Shown here one piece after another: positions 20,043 to 29,165 of a stretch of 64,000 bases of DNA. The DNA is from Asanoa ishikariensis (lineage in GTDB: Bacteria; Actinomycetota; Actinomycetes; Mycobacteriales; Micromonosporaceae). Below the pieces are notes generated by a model, which was not told the origin of the DNA, searched no databases, and saw only the letters and a program-made list of their open reading frames with translations. The stretch covers positions 806,001-870,000 of the forward strand of contig NZ_FNQB01000003.1 in assembly GCF_900107455.1 (NCBI RefSeq), written 5' to 3'. A program made the position numbers and the translations under genes. The stretch's first letter is position 1. Each line of letters opens with the position of its first letter.

Positions 20043-21482
20043 TCAGTCGCCGAGTTCCTTGCGCCGCCGCACGACGTACTCGTCGAGCTCCGCGCGGATC
20101 GCCTCGTCCAGCGGGGGTTGCTCGTAGTCTTCGAGCTGCTTGCGGGCAATCTCCCCCGCCCGGGCCGCCGCGTCCTGGCCGCCGTTGCGCAGCCACCGCT
20201 CGTAGTTCGCCGACGACGAGACCAACGGGCGGTAGAAGCACGTGCGGAACCGTTCCATCGTGTGTGCCGCACCGAGGAAGTGGCCGCCGTGCCCGACCTC
20301 GGCGTGCGCGTCGAACGCCAGCGCGGCCTCGTCGATCTCCAACGGCGTGAACTCCGCCTGGAGCATGCGCAGGATCTCGATGTCGATCACGAACTTCTCG
20401 TAGCTGGCCACCAGCCCGCCCTCGAGCCAGCCGGCCGCGTGCATGACCCAGTTCGTGCCGGCCAAGAACGTCGGCAACATCGTCATCATCGCCTCGTACG
20501 CCGACTGCGCGTCGGCGGTCTGGCTGGAGGTCAGGCCGCCGCCGGTGCGGAACGGGAGGCCGAAGCGGCGCGCGATCTGTCCTGTGCAGAGCAGGCCGAT
20601 CGCCGACTCCGGCGTGCCGAAGCAGGGCGAGCCGGACTGCATGTCGATGTTCGACAGGAACGAGCCGAAGATGACGGGCGAGCCGGGTCGGATGAGCTGT
20701 GACAGGGCGATCCCGGTCAGCGCCTCGGCCATCTGCTGGACGAGCGTTGCCGGCACCGACACCGGCGACATCGCGCCCATCAGCAGGAACGGGGTGATCA
20801 CGACCGCCTGGTTGGCGGCGCTGTACTCGAGCTGGGCGTCGAGCATTCGGTCGTCCCAGCGCAGGGGTGAGTTGCAGTTGATGAGCGAGATCGTCGCGGG
20901 CGTACGCTCGATCGCCTCCCGCCCGCCGAACAGGATCTCGGTCATCGCGATGGTGTCGCGGGCGTTGCCGCCGGACACGACATTGCCCATGTAGATCTTG
21001 TCGGTGAGCGTCTGCAACGCAAGGACCATGTCGAGGTGCCGCGAGTCGAGCGGCGTGTCGTTGGGCTCGCAGACCACCCCGCCCGCGGAGTCGAGCTGCG
21101 GGAACCGTTGGGCGAGCTTGGTGAACCGGCGGAAGTCGTCCATCGTCGCCTCGCGACGGACCTCCCCGTCGCGGACGAACGGTGGTCCGTAGACCGCGCC
21201 GAAGGCCATGTGGTCGCCGCCGAGGTGCACGGAGTTGGCGGGATTGCGGGCCTGCACGTCGAACTCGCGGGGTGCCTTCGCCACCTGTTCGAGCACGAAG
21301 TCGGGATCGAACCGGACCAGGTTCCCCTCGACCGTCTGCCCGGCCGCGCGGAACAGGTCGAGGGCCCGGTCGGACAGGAACTCCACCCCGATGTCGCTGA
21401 CCAGACGCCGCCAGCCCTTGTCCAACACGGCCATCGCGTCCTGGGACAGGATCTCGTAGCGGGGCATCTTGTTGACGAACAT
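20043..21482 (-). CDS. Trimethylamine methyltransferase (MttB) superfamily protein without pyrrolysine; probable glycine betaine:corrinoid methyltransferase
   Basis: 479 residues with a strong ribosome site (AAGGGAGG) 4-5 bp before ATG 21482. The MttB fold is recognisable throughout: VLDKGWRRLVSDIGVEFLSDRALDLFRAAG near the N-terminus, FAGAVYGPPF-like FGAVYGPPFVRDGEVRREATMDDFRRF, NCNSPLRWDDRMLDAQLEY, GAMSPVSVPATL, GSFLSNIDMQSGSPCFGTPE and MHAAGWLEGGLVASYEKFVID. The frame is uninterrupted by amber codons, so it is of the non-pyrrolysine class (the MtgB type, known to demethylate glycine betaine in Desulfitobacterium). The reaction would be transfer of a methyl group from a quaternary amine to Co(I) of the corrinoid protein encoded divergently at 22.4 kb. 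Neighbours (betaine importer, dimethylglycine oxidase) favour glycine betaine; proline betaine or carnitine are alternatives. Confidence 0.88.
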   Translation of the reverse strand: MFVNKMPRYEILSQDAMAVLDKGWRRLVSDIGVEFLSDRALDLFRAAGQTVEGNLVRFDPDFVLEQVAKAPREFDVQARNPANSVHLGGDHMAFGAVYGPPFVRDGEVRREATMDDFRRFTKLAQRFPQLDSAGGVVCEPNDTPLDSRHLDMVLALQTLTDKIYMGNVVSGGNARDTIAMTEILFGGREAIERTPATISLINCNSPLRWDDRMLDAQLEYSAANQAVVITPFLLMGAMSPVSVPATLVQQMAEALTGIALSQLIRPGSPVIFGSFLSNIDMQSGSPCFGTPESAIGLLCTGQIARRFGLPFRTGGGLTSSQTADAQSAYEAMMTMLPTFLAGTNWVMHAAGWLEGGLVASYEKFVIDIEILRMLQAEFTPLEIDEAALAFDAHAEVGHGGHFLGAAHTMERFRTCFYRPLVSSSANYERWLRNGGQDAAARAGEIARKQLEDYEQPPLDEAIRAELDEYVVRRRKELGD

Positions 21483-21539
21483 ATGACCTCCCTTGACGCG
21501 ATGGTCGAGAGGATTTTACGCTCGTCAATTGAAACTGCA

Positions 21540-21556
21540 GTTCTACAATATGGAAC
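21540..21556. promoter_or_regulatory. Predicted IclR operator in the mttB/iclR divergent region
   Basis: The 17-bp imperfect palindrome GTTCTACAATATGGAAC has GTTC/GAAC ends, a common arrangement for IclR-family operators. A second, perfect 10-bp dyad (AACTGCAGTT, 21533-21542) overlaps its left end. The -10-like TACAAT for the plus-strand regulator (21544-21549) lies inside the palindrome, so binding would repress the regulator itself. A minus-strand -10-like TAAAAT (complement of 21513-21518) could serve mttB. Confidence 0.5.
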
Positions 21557-21569
21557 TCCGGAGTCGAGC

Positions 21570-22340
21570 GTGGTCAACCAGCAGACCGGCACCCAGGCGG
21601 TCGATCGGGCCGCCGAGTTGCTGACGCATGTGGTCGAGGCGGCCGCGCCGCGCACGTTCACCTCGCTCGTCGAGCAGACCGGGCTGGCGAAGTCCACCGT
21701 GTCCCGGCTGCTCCAGGCGCTCGAACGCCACCGCCTCGTCCAGCGCGACCGCAGCGGCGTGTTCCGCCCGGGCGCGGTGTTCGCCCTGTACGCGGCCCGG
21801 CACGGCGTCGGCAACGACCTCGTCGAGTTGGCCATGCCGACACTGGAGCGGATCGGTGCGCGCACCGGCGAGACGATCAACCTCGCGGTGCCGCGCGGCG
21901 AGGCGGTCGTGCAGGTCGCGCAGGTCGACAGCGTGCACCTGCTCGGCACCACCAACTGGGTCGGGCTCAGCGTGCCCGCGCACTGCTCGGCCCTCGGCAA
22001 GATCTTCTACGCGTTCCGGACCCTTCCCCTGCCGACCGGCACGCTCGAACGTCGCACACCGCGGACGATCACCAGCCGCACAGAGCTCGAGCGCGATCTC
22101 GCGACGGTGATCCGGCGCGGCTACGCGGTCGCCCGCGAAGAGCTGGAACCGGGCCTGGTGGCCGTGGCCAGCCCGGTCCGCGCGCGGGACGGCGCCGTCG
22201 TCGCGGCGATCTCCGCCTCCGGCCCCACCGCCCGGATCACCGAGCGACGGGCCGAGCAGATCGGCGCGCTGCTGGTCACCGAGGCGGCAACGCTCTCATC
22301 GATCCTCGGCCACACCGCACGAACGGAGGGCGCCGCATGA
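21570..22340 (+). CDS. IclR family transcriptional regulator
   Basis: 256 residues from GTG 21570, selected for the GGAG ribosome site 6 bp upstream and the normal family length; the open frame extends upstream antisense to mttB. The N-terminal winged helix is AVDRAAELLTHVVEAAAPRTFTSLVEQTGLAKSTVSRLLQALERHRLVQRD. The effector domain includes ETINLAVPRGEAVVQVAQVDS, the conserved SVPAHCSALGKIF and ELEPGLVAVASPVRARDGAVVAAISASGP. It is divergent from mttB and heads the corrinoid operon, so it probably senses the betaine substrate or an intermediate and controls both arms (inference). Confidence 0.9.
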   Translation: MVNQQTGTQAVDRAAELLTHVVEAAAPRTFTSLVEQTGLAKSTVSRLLQALERHRLVQRDRSGVFRPGAVFALYAARHGVGNDLVELAMPTLERIGARTGETINLAVPRGEAVVQVAQVDSVHLLGTTNWVGLSVPAHCSALGKIFYAFRTLPLPTGTLERRTPRTITSRTELERDLATVIRRGYAVAREELEPGLVAVASPVRARDGAVVAAISASGPTARITERRAEQIGALLVTEAATLSSILGHTARTEGAA

Positions 22341-22385
22341 GGAAGCTTGCGACCGAATCATTTGGCTCAGTAGCCAGGGTCATGC

Positions 22386-22400
22386 CCGCGCGAAGCGCGG
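22386..22400 (+). other. Small hairpin just upstream of the corrinoid protein start
   Basis: CCGCGC-GAA-GCGCGG forms a perfect 6-bp stem with a 3-nt loop, ending 7 nt before ATG 22408. There is no good ribosome site before that ATG, and the stem could influence translation of the corrinoid protein. No cobalamin riboswitch could be recognised in the 67-bp gap after the IclR gene. Confidence 0.3.
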
Positions 22401-22407
22401 TGGGCGC

Positions 22408-23073
<666 letters not shown>

Positions 23074-23086
23074 GGGGTGTAGCACG

Positions 23087-23941
23087 ATGCACACCGTTGT
23101 CCGGTCCGCGTCGCGGACCGTCGTCATCGGACCGGACCAACCGTTCTGCGTCATCGGCGAACGACTCAACCCCACCGGCCGCCGCATCTTCCAGGATCAG
23201 TTGCGGGCCGGCGACCTGTCCCGCATCGAGCTCGACGTCGCCGAGCAGGTGGCCGGCGGCGCCATGGTGCTCGACGTCAACATGGGCGTCCCGTTGCTCG
23301 ACGAGGCCGAGCTGCTGTCCAAGGTCGTCCGGCTCGTGCAGGGCGTGACCGACCTGCCGCTGTGCATCGACTCCTCGGTCGTCGAGGCACTGGACGCCGG
23401 CCTGGCCGCCTACGAGGGCAAGGCGCTGGTCAACTCGGTCACCGCCGAGGACGACCGGCTCCAGGCGATCCTGCCCCTGGTCAAGCGGTACGGGGCCGCG
23501 GTCGTCGCCCTGCCCAACGACGAGGAGGAGATCCCGGAGGACCCGGCCCGACGGCTGGAGCTGGCCCGCAAGATCGTCGACGTGGCGACCGGCAAGTACG
23601 GCATCCCGATCGAGGACATCGTCATCGACCCGCTCGCGATGCCGGTCGGCGCCGACACGTCCCTGGTGGCGAAGACGCTCGACACGATCGCGATGATCAA
23701 GGACGAGCTCGGGGTGAACATGACGCTGGGCGCGTCCAACGTCTCCTTCGGCATGCCGCACCGGCACGCGCTGGGCGCGGCCTTCCTGCCGATGGCGATG
23801 CACGCCGGTCTCACCAGCGCCATCATGGACGCGCGTACACCCCAGATCGTCGACGCCGTCAAGGCGGCAGACCTGCTGCTCGGCAACGACGAGTGGGGCG
23901 CCAACTGGATCTCGATGTTCCGGGCCAGGCAGGCCGGATGA
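23087..23941 (+). CDS. MtrH/MtgA-like (dihydropteroate synthase-fold) methylcorrinoid:tetrahydrofolate methyltransferase
   Basis: 284 residues of the pterin-binding TIM barrel: FCVIGERLNPTGR at 20-32, AGGAMVLDVNMGVPL, LPLCIDSSVVEALDAGL, ALVNSVTAEDDRL, and LGASNVSFGMPHRHALGAAFL. This is the layout of corrinoid/THF methyltransferases (MtgA, AcsE) rather than of folate biosynthesis, where a different substrate loop would be expected. It should move the methyl group from methyl-Co(III) corrinoid to THF. The stop overlaps the next start (ATGA, 23938-23941). Product methyl-THF can be oxidised by the MetF homologue at 6.2-7.0 kb. Confidence 0.9.
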   Translation: MHTVVRSASRTVVIGPDQPFCVIGERLNPTGRRIFQDQLRAGDLSRIELDVAEQVAGGAMVLDVNMGVPLLDEAELLSKVVRLVQGVTDLPLCIDSSVVEALDAGLAAYEGKALVNSVTAEDDRLQAILPLVKRYGAAVVALPNDEEEIPEDPARRLELARKIVDVATGKYGIPIEDIVIDPLAMPVGADTSLVAKTLDTIAMIKDELGVNMTLGASNVSFGMPHRHALGAAFLPMAMHAGLTSAIMDARTPQIVDAVKAADLLLGNDEWGANWISMFRARQAG

Positions 23942-25767
23942 CTGACCTGGTCAGCCACGACGGCCACGGCCGGGTGCGGGTGCATTTCACGCCCGCCGCC
24001 CGCGACATCCGCGTGCCGCCCGGCGTGACCGTGTTCGACGCCGCGAGCTGGAACGGCATCGCCATCGACTCCACCTGCGGCGGCCACGGCACGTGTCGCA
24101 AGTGCCTGATCCGGGTCGACGAGGGCGCGCTGCCGGTGTCCTCATTGGACGTCCGTGCCTTCGGCGCCGACCAGTTGCGAGAAGGCTGGCGGCTCGCCTG
24201 CCGGGCGCACGTCACCGAGAACCTGCGCGTCGAGGTGCCACCGCTGGTCACCCGACCCAAGGCGGCGACGGTCGGGGTGGGCCGGCAGGTGATCCTGCGG
24301 CCGGCCATCCAGAAGCGCTACCTGGAGCTGACCGAGCCGACGCTCGCCGACCAGACGCCCGACCTCGAACGGCTGCTCGCCGCGATCGACGACCTCGAGC
24401 CGCGGGTGGACCTCGCGGTGCTGCGCGGCCTCGGTCGGACCCTGCGGGCCAGCGACTTCAAGGTGACGGCGGTGATCGTCGACGAGGTCCTGGTCGACGT
24501 CCAGGCCGGCGACACCACCGGCCGCTGCTTCGGCATCGCGTTCGACCTGGGCACCACCACCGTCGTCGCGAACCTGCTCGACGTCAGCACCGGCACACCC
24601 ATGGCCGTGCGCTCCGCGCTCAACGCGCAGCAGCCGTTCGGCGGCGACGTGATCACGCGGATCAGCGCGACGATGCTCGACCCCGCGGCGCTGGACCGGC
24701 TGCGCTCCCTGGCCCACGAGACGCTCGACGAGCTCACCCGCGAGGTCTGCGCCGCCGCCGAGGTCGAGCCGCACGAGATCTACGAGGTGGCGCTGGCGGG
24801 GAACGCCACCATGGTGCACATCGCGCTGGGCATCGACCCGGAGCCGCTGGGCGTGGCGCCGTTCATCATGTCGACCCGGGCGTTCCCCGAGATCATGGCC
24901 GCCGATCTGGGGATCCAGGTGCACCCGCGGGCCAGGGCGGCGGTGTTTCCGTCGCTGGGCGCGTACGTCGGTGGCGACATCGTCGCCGGGCTGCTCGCCT
25001 CCGGGATGGACCGCGACCGCCGGATGCGGCTGTTCATCGACATCGGCACCAATTGCGAGATCGTGCTGGGCAACGCCGAACGCCTCGTGGCGACCGCCGC
25101 TCCGGCCGGGCCGGCGTTCGAGGGTGCCTCCATCCGGTGCGGCATGCGCGCCGCCGACGGCGCGATCGAGGTCGTCCGCATCCGCGCCGGGGCGCTGGAG
25201 CTCGGCGTGATCGGCGACGCGACGCCGGCCGGGCTGTGCGGGTCCGGCCTCGTCGACGCCGTCGCGGCCCTCGTCGACGCCGGGCTCATCGACTCCACCG
25301 GCCGTTTCGTCCCGGAGGAGGACGCCGCCCGGATCGCACCGACGCTGGCGGCACGGTTCGGCAAATGGGACGGCGAGCGGGTCTTCGTCCTGTACGAGGA
25401 CGTCGTGCTGTCCCAGCGGGACGTGCGCGCGCTCCAGTTCGCGAAGGCCGCGATCGCCACCGGATGGAACCTGCTGCTCGGGGAGTTGGGTGTCGACCGC
25501 GGCGACATCCAGCAGGTGCTGCTGGCCGGCTCGTTCGGCAGTTACCTGTCACCGGCCAGCGCCATCCGCATCGGGCTGGTCCCGAAGCTGCCCGTGCTGC
25601 GTGTCGTCAGCGCCGGGAACGTGGCCGGCGAGGGGGCCAAGATGGCGCTCTTGAGCGTGCGTGAGCGGGCCGGTGCCACGACGTTGCTGGAGGAGGTCGA
25701 ATACGTTGAGCTCTCCGATCGGACCGACTTCAACGACCGCTTCGTCGATCTGCTCGCCTTCCCCTGA
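23938..25767 (+). CDS. RACo-type ATP-dependent corrinoid reductive activator (2Fe-2S + ASKHA, DUF4445)
   Basis: 609 residues from ATG 23938; the frame is open upstream but the coupled ATG gives the correct 2Fe-2S beginning. Cys47, Cys53, Cys56 (STCGGHGTCRKC) and Cys88 (LACRAH) form a ferredoxin 2Fe-2S site. A linker (about 105-195) precedes the ASKHA ATPase-like domain: GIAFDLGTTTVVANLLD at 199-215, LAGNATMVH, LFIDIGTNCEIVLGN and LLAGSFGSYLSP. RACo proteins reduce inactive Co(II) corrinoid back to Co(I) at the cost of ATP. Its presence is strong support for a working corrinoid methyltransferase that must cope with oxidation. Confidence 0.92.
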   Translation: MTDLVSHDGHGRVRVHFTPAARDIRVPPGVTVFDAASWNGIAIDSTCGGHGTCRKCLIRVDEGALPVSSLDVRAFGADQLREGWRLACRAHVTENLRVEVPPLVTRPKAATVGVGRQVILRPAIQKRYLELTEPTLADQTPDLERLLAAIDDLEPRVDLAVLRGLGRTLRASDFKVTAVIVDEVLVDVQAGDTTGRCFGIAFDLGTTTVVANLLDVSTGTPMAVRSALNAQQPFGGDVITRISATMLDPAALDRLRSLAHETLDELTREVCAAAEVEPHEIYEVALAGNATMVHIALGIDPEPLGVAPFIMSTRAFPEIMAADLGIQVHPRARAAVFPSLGAYVGGDIVAGLLASGMDRDRRMRLFIDIGTNCEIVLGNAERLVATAAPAGPAFEGASIRCGMRAADGAIEVVRIRAGALELGVIGDATPAGLCGSGLVDAVAALVDAGLIDSTGRFVPEEDAARIAPTLAARFGKWDGERVFVLYEDVVLSQRDVRALQFAKAAIATGWNLLLGELGVDRGDIQQVLLAGSFGSYLSPASAIRIGLVPKLPVLRVVSAGNVAGEGAKMALLSVRERAGATTLLEEVEYVELSDRTDFNDRFVDLLAFP

Positions 25768-26353
25768 GCTCCGGACGGCCGTCATCGCCTGCGGTGCCCT
25801 CGCCACGGACGTCTCCCGGGTCGCCGCGGCCCGCGGTTGGCCGGTGGACGTCCATCCCCTGCCGCCGCTGCTGCACAACCGGCCGGCGAAGATCGCTCCC
25901 GCGGTGGAAGAACTCGCCACAACGCTGCGCGACCGCTACAGTACCGTCGCCGTCGCCTATGCCGACTGCGGCACGTACGGCGCCCTCGACGAGGTCTGCG
26001 GCCGGCTCGGGCTGCGTCGACTGGGCGGTTCGCACTGCTACGACGCGCTGGCCGGCGCGGGCCGCCTGCGCGATCTGGTGAGTCGCGAGCCGGGCACGTA
26101 CCTATTGACCGACTTTCTGGTCCGTTCGTTCGAACGGACGGTTGTCGCGGAGCTTGGCCTCGACCGTTGGCCGGAGCTACGCGACGACTACTTCGGGCAC
26201 TACCGGCGCGCGGTCTGGCTGGCCCAACGGCCTGACGCGCGGTTGTCGGCGCTGGCTCACGCCGCCGCCGACAAGCTCGGCCTGCCACTCACGGTCCTGC
26301 ACGTCGGCGATGCCGGCCTGGAACGCGAGTTGGCGGCACTGCTCCGTCAATGA
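25706..26353 (+). CDS. DUF1638 domain protein
   Basis: 215 residues if translated from TTG 25706, which has AGGAGG 9 bp upstream; there is no ATG or GTG near the conserved start AVIACGALATDV. Conserved pieces include LLHNRPAKIAPAVEEL, VAVAYADCGTYGALDEVC, GSHCYDALAGAG and LLTDFLVRSFERTV, with Cys residues in CGALA, DCGTYG and SHCYD that could bind metal. DUF1638 proteins recur next to MttB-family methyltransferases in anaerobes (family knowledge); their role is unknown. The gene overlaps the 3' end of the reactivase gene by about 62 bp in another frame. Confidence 0.82.
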   Translation: MSSPIGPTSTTASSICSPSPELRTAVIACGALATDVSRVAAARGWPVDVHPLPPLLHNRPAKIAPAVEELATTLRDRYSTVAVAYADCGTYGALDEVCGRLGLRRLGGSHCYDALAGAGRLRDLVSREPGTYLLTDFLVRSFERTVVAELGLDRWPELRDDYFGHYRRAVWLAQRPDARLSALAHAAADKLGLPLTVLHVGDAGLERELAALLRQ

Positions 26354-26370
26354 TGTGAAGGAGAATTCCG

Positions 26371-27501
26371 ATGCGAATCTCGAATACCCGGGTGGCGGCC
26401 CTGGCGGCGTTGTCCGCCGTCGCGCTCGCCATTTCCGCCTGCTCCCCACCGTCGAGCAACAACGAGGCCGCCGCCAGTGATGCGGCGAAGGCCAAGAGCG
26501 CCGCGGACGTCGGCGGGATGGACAAGCTCGTCGAGGCGGCCAAGAAGGAAGGCGCGCTGAACGTCATCGCGTTGCCGCCGGACTGGGCCAACTACGGCGA
26601 GATCATCACCGCCTTCACCGCCAAGTACGGCATCAAGGTGAACTCGGCGCAGCCGGACGCCTCCAGCCAGGACGAGATCAACGCCGCCAAGCAGCTCAAG
26701 GGCCAGGGCGGCGCGCCGGACGTGTTCGACCTGGGCACGGCGGTCGCGCTGGCCAACACCTCGATGTTCGCCCCGTACCAGGTGGCGACGTGGAAGGACA
26801 TCCCGGACGCGCTCAAGGAGGCGAACGGGACCTGGGTCAACGACTACGGCGGCTACATGTCGATCGGGTACGACTCGTCGAAGGTGCCCGCGCCCACCGG
26901 TGTCGCCGACCTGCTGGGTGCCGCGTACAAGGGAAAGGTCGCCCTCAACGGTGACCCGACGCAGGCCGGTGCGGCGTTCAACGGCGTCGTCGCGGCCGCG
27001 CTCGGCAACGGTGGTTCGGCGGACGACATCGCCAAGGGTGTCGACTTCTTCGGTGCGCTGAAGAAGGCCGGCAACTTCCTGCCGGTCGACCCGACCCCGG
27101 CGACGATCGAGTCCGGTCAGACCCCGGTGGTGTTCGACTGGGACTACCTGAACGTCGCCCAGGGCGCCAAGCTCAAGGGCAAGGTCGAGTGGAAGACGGT
27201 CGTCCCCGCGAACGCGGTGGTGGGCTCTTACTACGTCCAGGCGATCAGCGCCGACGCCCCGCACCCCGCGGCCGCCCGGCTCTGGCAGGAGTTCCTCTAC
27301 AGCGACGAGGGCCAGAACCTGTGGCTCAAGGGCGGCGCCCGCCCCGTCCGGGCCGACGCGATGAAGACCGCCGGAACGCTCGACACCGCTGCCTTCGGCG
27401 CCCTGCCGCAGGTCACCGGCACCCCGGTGTTCCTCACGGAGGCGCAGACCAAGGCGGCCAACGACTATCTCGCCGCCAACTGGGCCAAAGTCGTCGGCTG
27501 A
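26371..27501 (+). CDS. ABC transporter substrate-binding lipoprotein (PotD/Fe3+-type fold)
   Basis: 376 residues with a lipobox (AISAC, Cys24) and a strong ribosome site (GAAGGAG). The mature protein (KLVEAAKKEGALNVIALPPDWANYGEIITAFTAKYGIKV) is the family of periplasmic proteins used for polyamines, iron and 2-aminoethylphosphonate. VFDWDYLNV and the following aromatic residues may line the ligand site. It begins only 17 bp after the DUF1638 gene, in the same operon as the methyltransferase set, so the cargo is probably a methylated amine or related compound (inference). Confidence 0.85.
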   Translation: MRISNTRVAALAALSAVALAISACSPPSSNNEAAASDAAKAKSAADVGGMDKLVEAAKKEGALNVIALPPDWANYGEIITAFTAKYGIKVNSAQPDASSQDEINAAKQLKGQGGAPDVFDLGTAVALANTSMFAPYQVATWKDIPDALKEANGTWVNDYGGYMSIGYDSSKVPAPTGVADLLGAAYKGKVALNGDPTQAGAAFNGVVAAALGNGGSADDIAKGVDFFGALKKAGNFLPVDPTPATIESGQTPVVFDWDYLNVAQGAKLKGKVEWKTVVPANAVVGSYYVQAISADAPHPAAARLWQEFLYSDEGQNLWLKGGARPVRADAMKTAGTLDTAAFGALPQVTGTPVFLTEAQTKAANDYLAANWAKVVG

Positions 27502-27507
27502 CCTTTG

Positions 27508-28359
27508 ATGAGCAGGCGTCTTCGTGACCTCCTCGGGGTGGTCCCGTTCCTCGTCTTCGTCGGCATCTTCCTGGTCGTACCCACCCTGGTGGTCGCGATC
27601 GGCGCGTTCCTGGACGAGGACAACCGGGCGACTCTGGACAACGTGACGGCACTGGCCGACGGCTACATCGTCCAGGCGTTCGTCCGCAGCATCGTGCTGT
27701 CCGCGGTGACCGCGATCCTGGGGGCGGTCATCGGCGCCCTGCTCGGCTACGCCCTGGTGACCGCCAAGCCGGACAGCACGGTCCGGCGGGTGGTCACCTC
27801 GGCGTGCGGCGTGCTGGCCCAGTTCGGCGGAGTGACGCTGGCGTTCGCGTTCATGGCGACGATCGGCCTGTCCGGCTTCGTCACGCTGTTCCTGCGCGAC
27901 TCGCTCGGCATCGACATCTTCTCCGGCGGCGTCTGGCTCTACGACCTGCCGGGGCTGGTGCTGGTCTACACGTACTTCCAAATTCCGTTGATGGTCATCG
28001 TCTTCCTGCCCGCACTCGACGGCATCCGTCCACAGTGGCGTGAGGCGACCGAGAGCCTCGGCGGGTCGACCTGGTACTACTGGCGACGGGTCGCCGGGCC
28101 GTTGCTCGCGCCGGCCTTCATCGGCTCCACGCTGCTGCTGTTCGCGAACGCCTTCTCGGCGTACGCGACGGCAGCCGCCCTGGTCAGCCAGGGCAGCCCG
28201 ATCGTGCCCCTGCAGATCCGCTCCGCGCTGACCAGCGAGGTGCTCCTCGGCCGGGAGAATGTGGGCAAGGCGATGGCGCTGGGCATGGTCGTGGTCGTCG
28301 CGGTCGTCATGGCCCTGTACGCCGTACTGCAGCGAAGGACGTCGCGATGGCTGGACTAG
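27508..28359 (+). CDS. ABC transporter permease (PotB-like)
   Basis: 283 residues from ATG 27508 (a TTG directly before it could also be used). Six membrane segments are visible, starting LLGVVPFLVFVGIFLVVPTLVVAIGAFL, and the EAA loop reads WREATESLGGSTWYYWRRVAGPLLAPA. It is the first of two permease genes and overlaps the next by 13 bp. It belongs with the PotD-like binding protein upstream and the ATPase at 29.2 kb. Confidence 0.88.
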   Translation: MSRRLRDLLGVVPFLVFVGIFLVVPTLVVAIGAFLDEDNRATLDNVTALADGYIVQAFVRSIVLSAVTAILGAVIGALLGYALVTAKPDSTVRRVVTSACGVLAQFGGVTLAFAFMATIGLSGFVTLFLRDSLGIDIFSGGVWLYDLPGLVLVYTYFQIPLMVIVFLPALDGIRPQWREATESLGGSTWYYWRRVAGPLLAPAFIGSTLLLFANAFSAYATAAALVSQGSPIVPLQIRSALTSEVLLGRENVGKAMALGMVVVVAVVMALYAVLQRRTSRWLD

Positions 28360-29165
28360 TGCGTCGCAGGGCCCGCCGACAACGGGTCCTGCGGTGGGTC
28401 GTCGTCGGCGTCCTCTCGATCGTGTTCCTGTTGCCCCTGTTCGCCCTGCTCGAGTTCACGACCCGTGGCCCGGGCGGGAAGCTGTCCTGGGACACCTGGC
28501 GCCTGCTGGTCGACTGGCGGCAGCTCAGCGAGACGTACCCGGTGCTGTGGACCGGCATGAAGGCATCGTTCTGGCTCGTGCTCCTGTCCGTCGCGCTGAC
28601 CCTGGTGCTGCTCGTGCCCACCGTGGTCTGGGTGCGCCTGCGGCTGCCCGGGCTGCGGCGGCTGGTGGAGTTCCTCTGCCTGCTGCCGTTGACCATCCCG
28701 GCGATCGTCCTGGTCGTCGGCCTGGCACCGGTGTACGCCTGGGTCGTCTACTTCGTCGGCGGGTCGTCGGTGACGCTGTTCCTCGCGTACACCATCCTGG
28801 CCCTGCCGTTCGCCTATCGGGCGATCGACACCGGCCTGTCGGCGATCGACGTGCGGACGCTGGCCGAGGCCGCCCGCAGCCTCGGCGCCGGCTGGCTCAC
28901 CGTGATGTGGCGGGTCGTGCTGCCGAACATTCGCTCGGCCGTGCTCTCCGCCGCCTTCCTCACGGTGGCGCTTGTGCTCGGCGAGTTCACCATCGCGTCG
29001 CTGCTCAGCCGCGACAACCTGCAGGTCGCCATCAACCAGTTGGGCAAGAGCAGCGCCACGATCTCGTTCGCGGTGTCGCTGGCGGCGCTGGTGCTCGCCT
29101 TCGTCCTGCTGTATCTGCTCTCGTTCGTCGGCCGCAGGCGCCGTCGGGAAAGGTCGGTCTCGTGA
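28347..29165 (+). CDS. ABC transporter permease (PotC-like)
   Basis: 272 residues with six predicted membrane helices, from VLRWVVVGVLSIVFLLPLFALLEF to SFAVSLAALVLAFVLLYLLSFVG. The EAA motif is LAEAARSLGAGWLTVMWRVVLPNIRSAV. Its stop overlaps the GTG of the ATPase gene (GTGA). It completes the heterodimeric membrane channel of the second importer in this locus. Confidence 0.88.
   Translation: MAGLVRRRARRQRVLRWVVVGVLSIVFLLPLFALLEFTTRGPGGKLSWDTWRLLVDWRQLSETYPVLWTGMKASFWLVLLSVALTLVLLVPTVVWVRLRLPGLRRLVEFLCLLPLTIPAIVLVVGLAPVYAWVVYFVGGSSVTLFLAYTILALPFAYRAIDTGLSAIDVRTLAEAARSLGAGWLTVMWRVVLPNIRSAVLSAAFLTVALVLGEFTIASLLSRDNLQVAINQLGKSSATISFAVSLAALVLAFVLLYLLSFVGRRRRRERSVS

Noticed and set aside
20043-21482. 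Pyrrolysine (in-frame amber) in the MttB protein
   Set aside because: The 479-codon frame has no internal UAG, and no pyl genes were recognised.
18889-21528. Upstream extension of the proW frame to 1545 codons
   Set aside because: The extension runs through proV and mttB in another frame with Arg/Pro-rich shadow composition; the true ATG at 18888 is coupled to proV.
22341-22407. Cobalamin riboswitch before the corrinoid gene
   Set aside because: Only 67 bp are available, and no B12-box-like conserved segments were visible; only a short hairpin is present.
26347-27981. 544-codon open frame on the minus strand
   Set aside because: It is antisense to the PotD-like and permease genes, with codon composition of a shadow frame.
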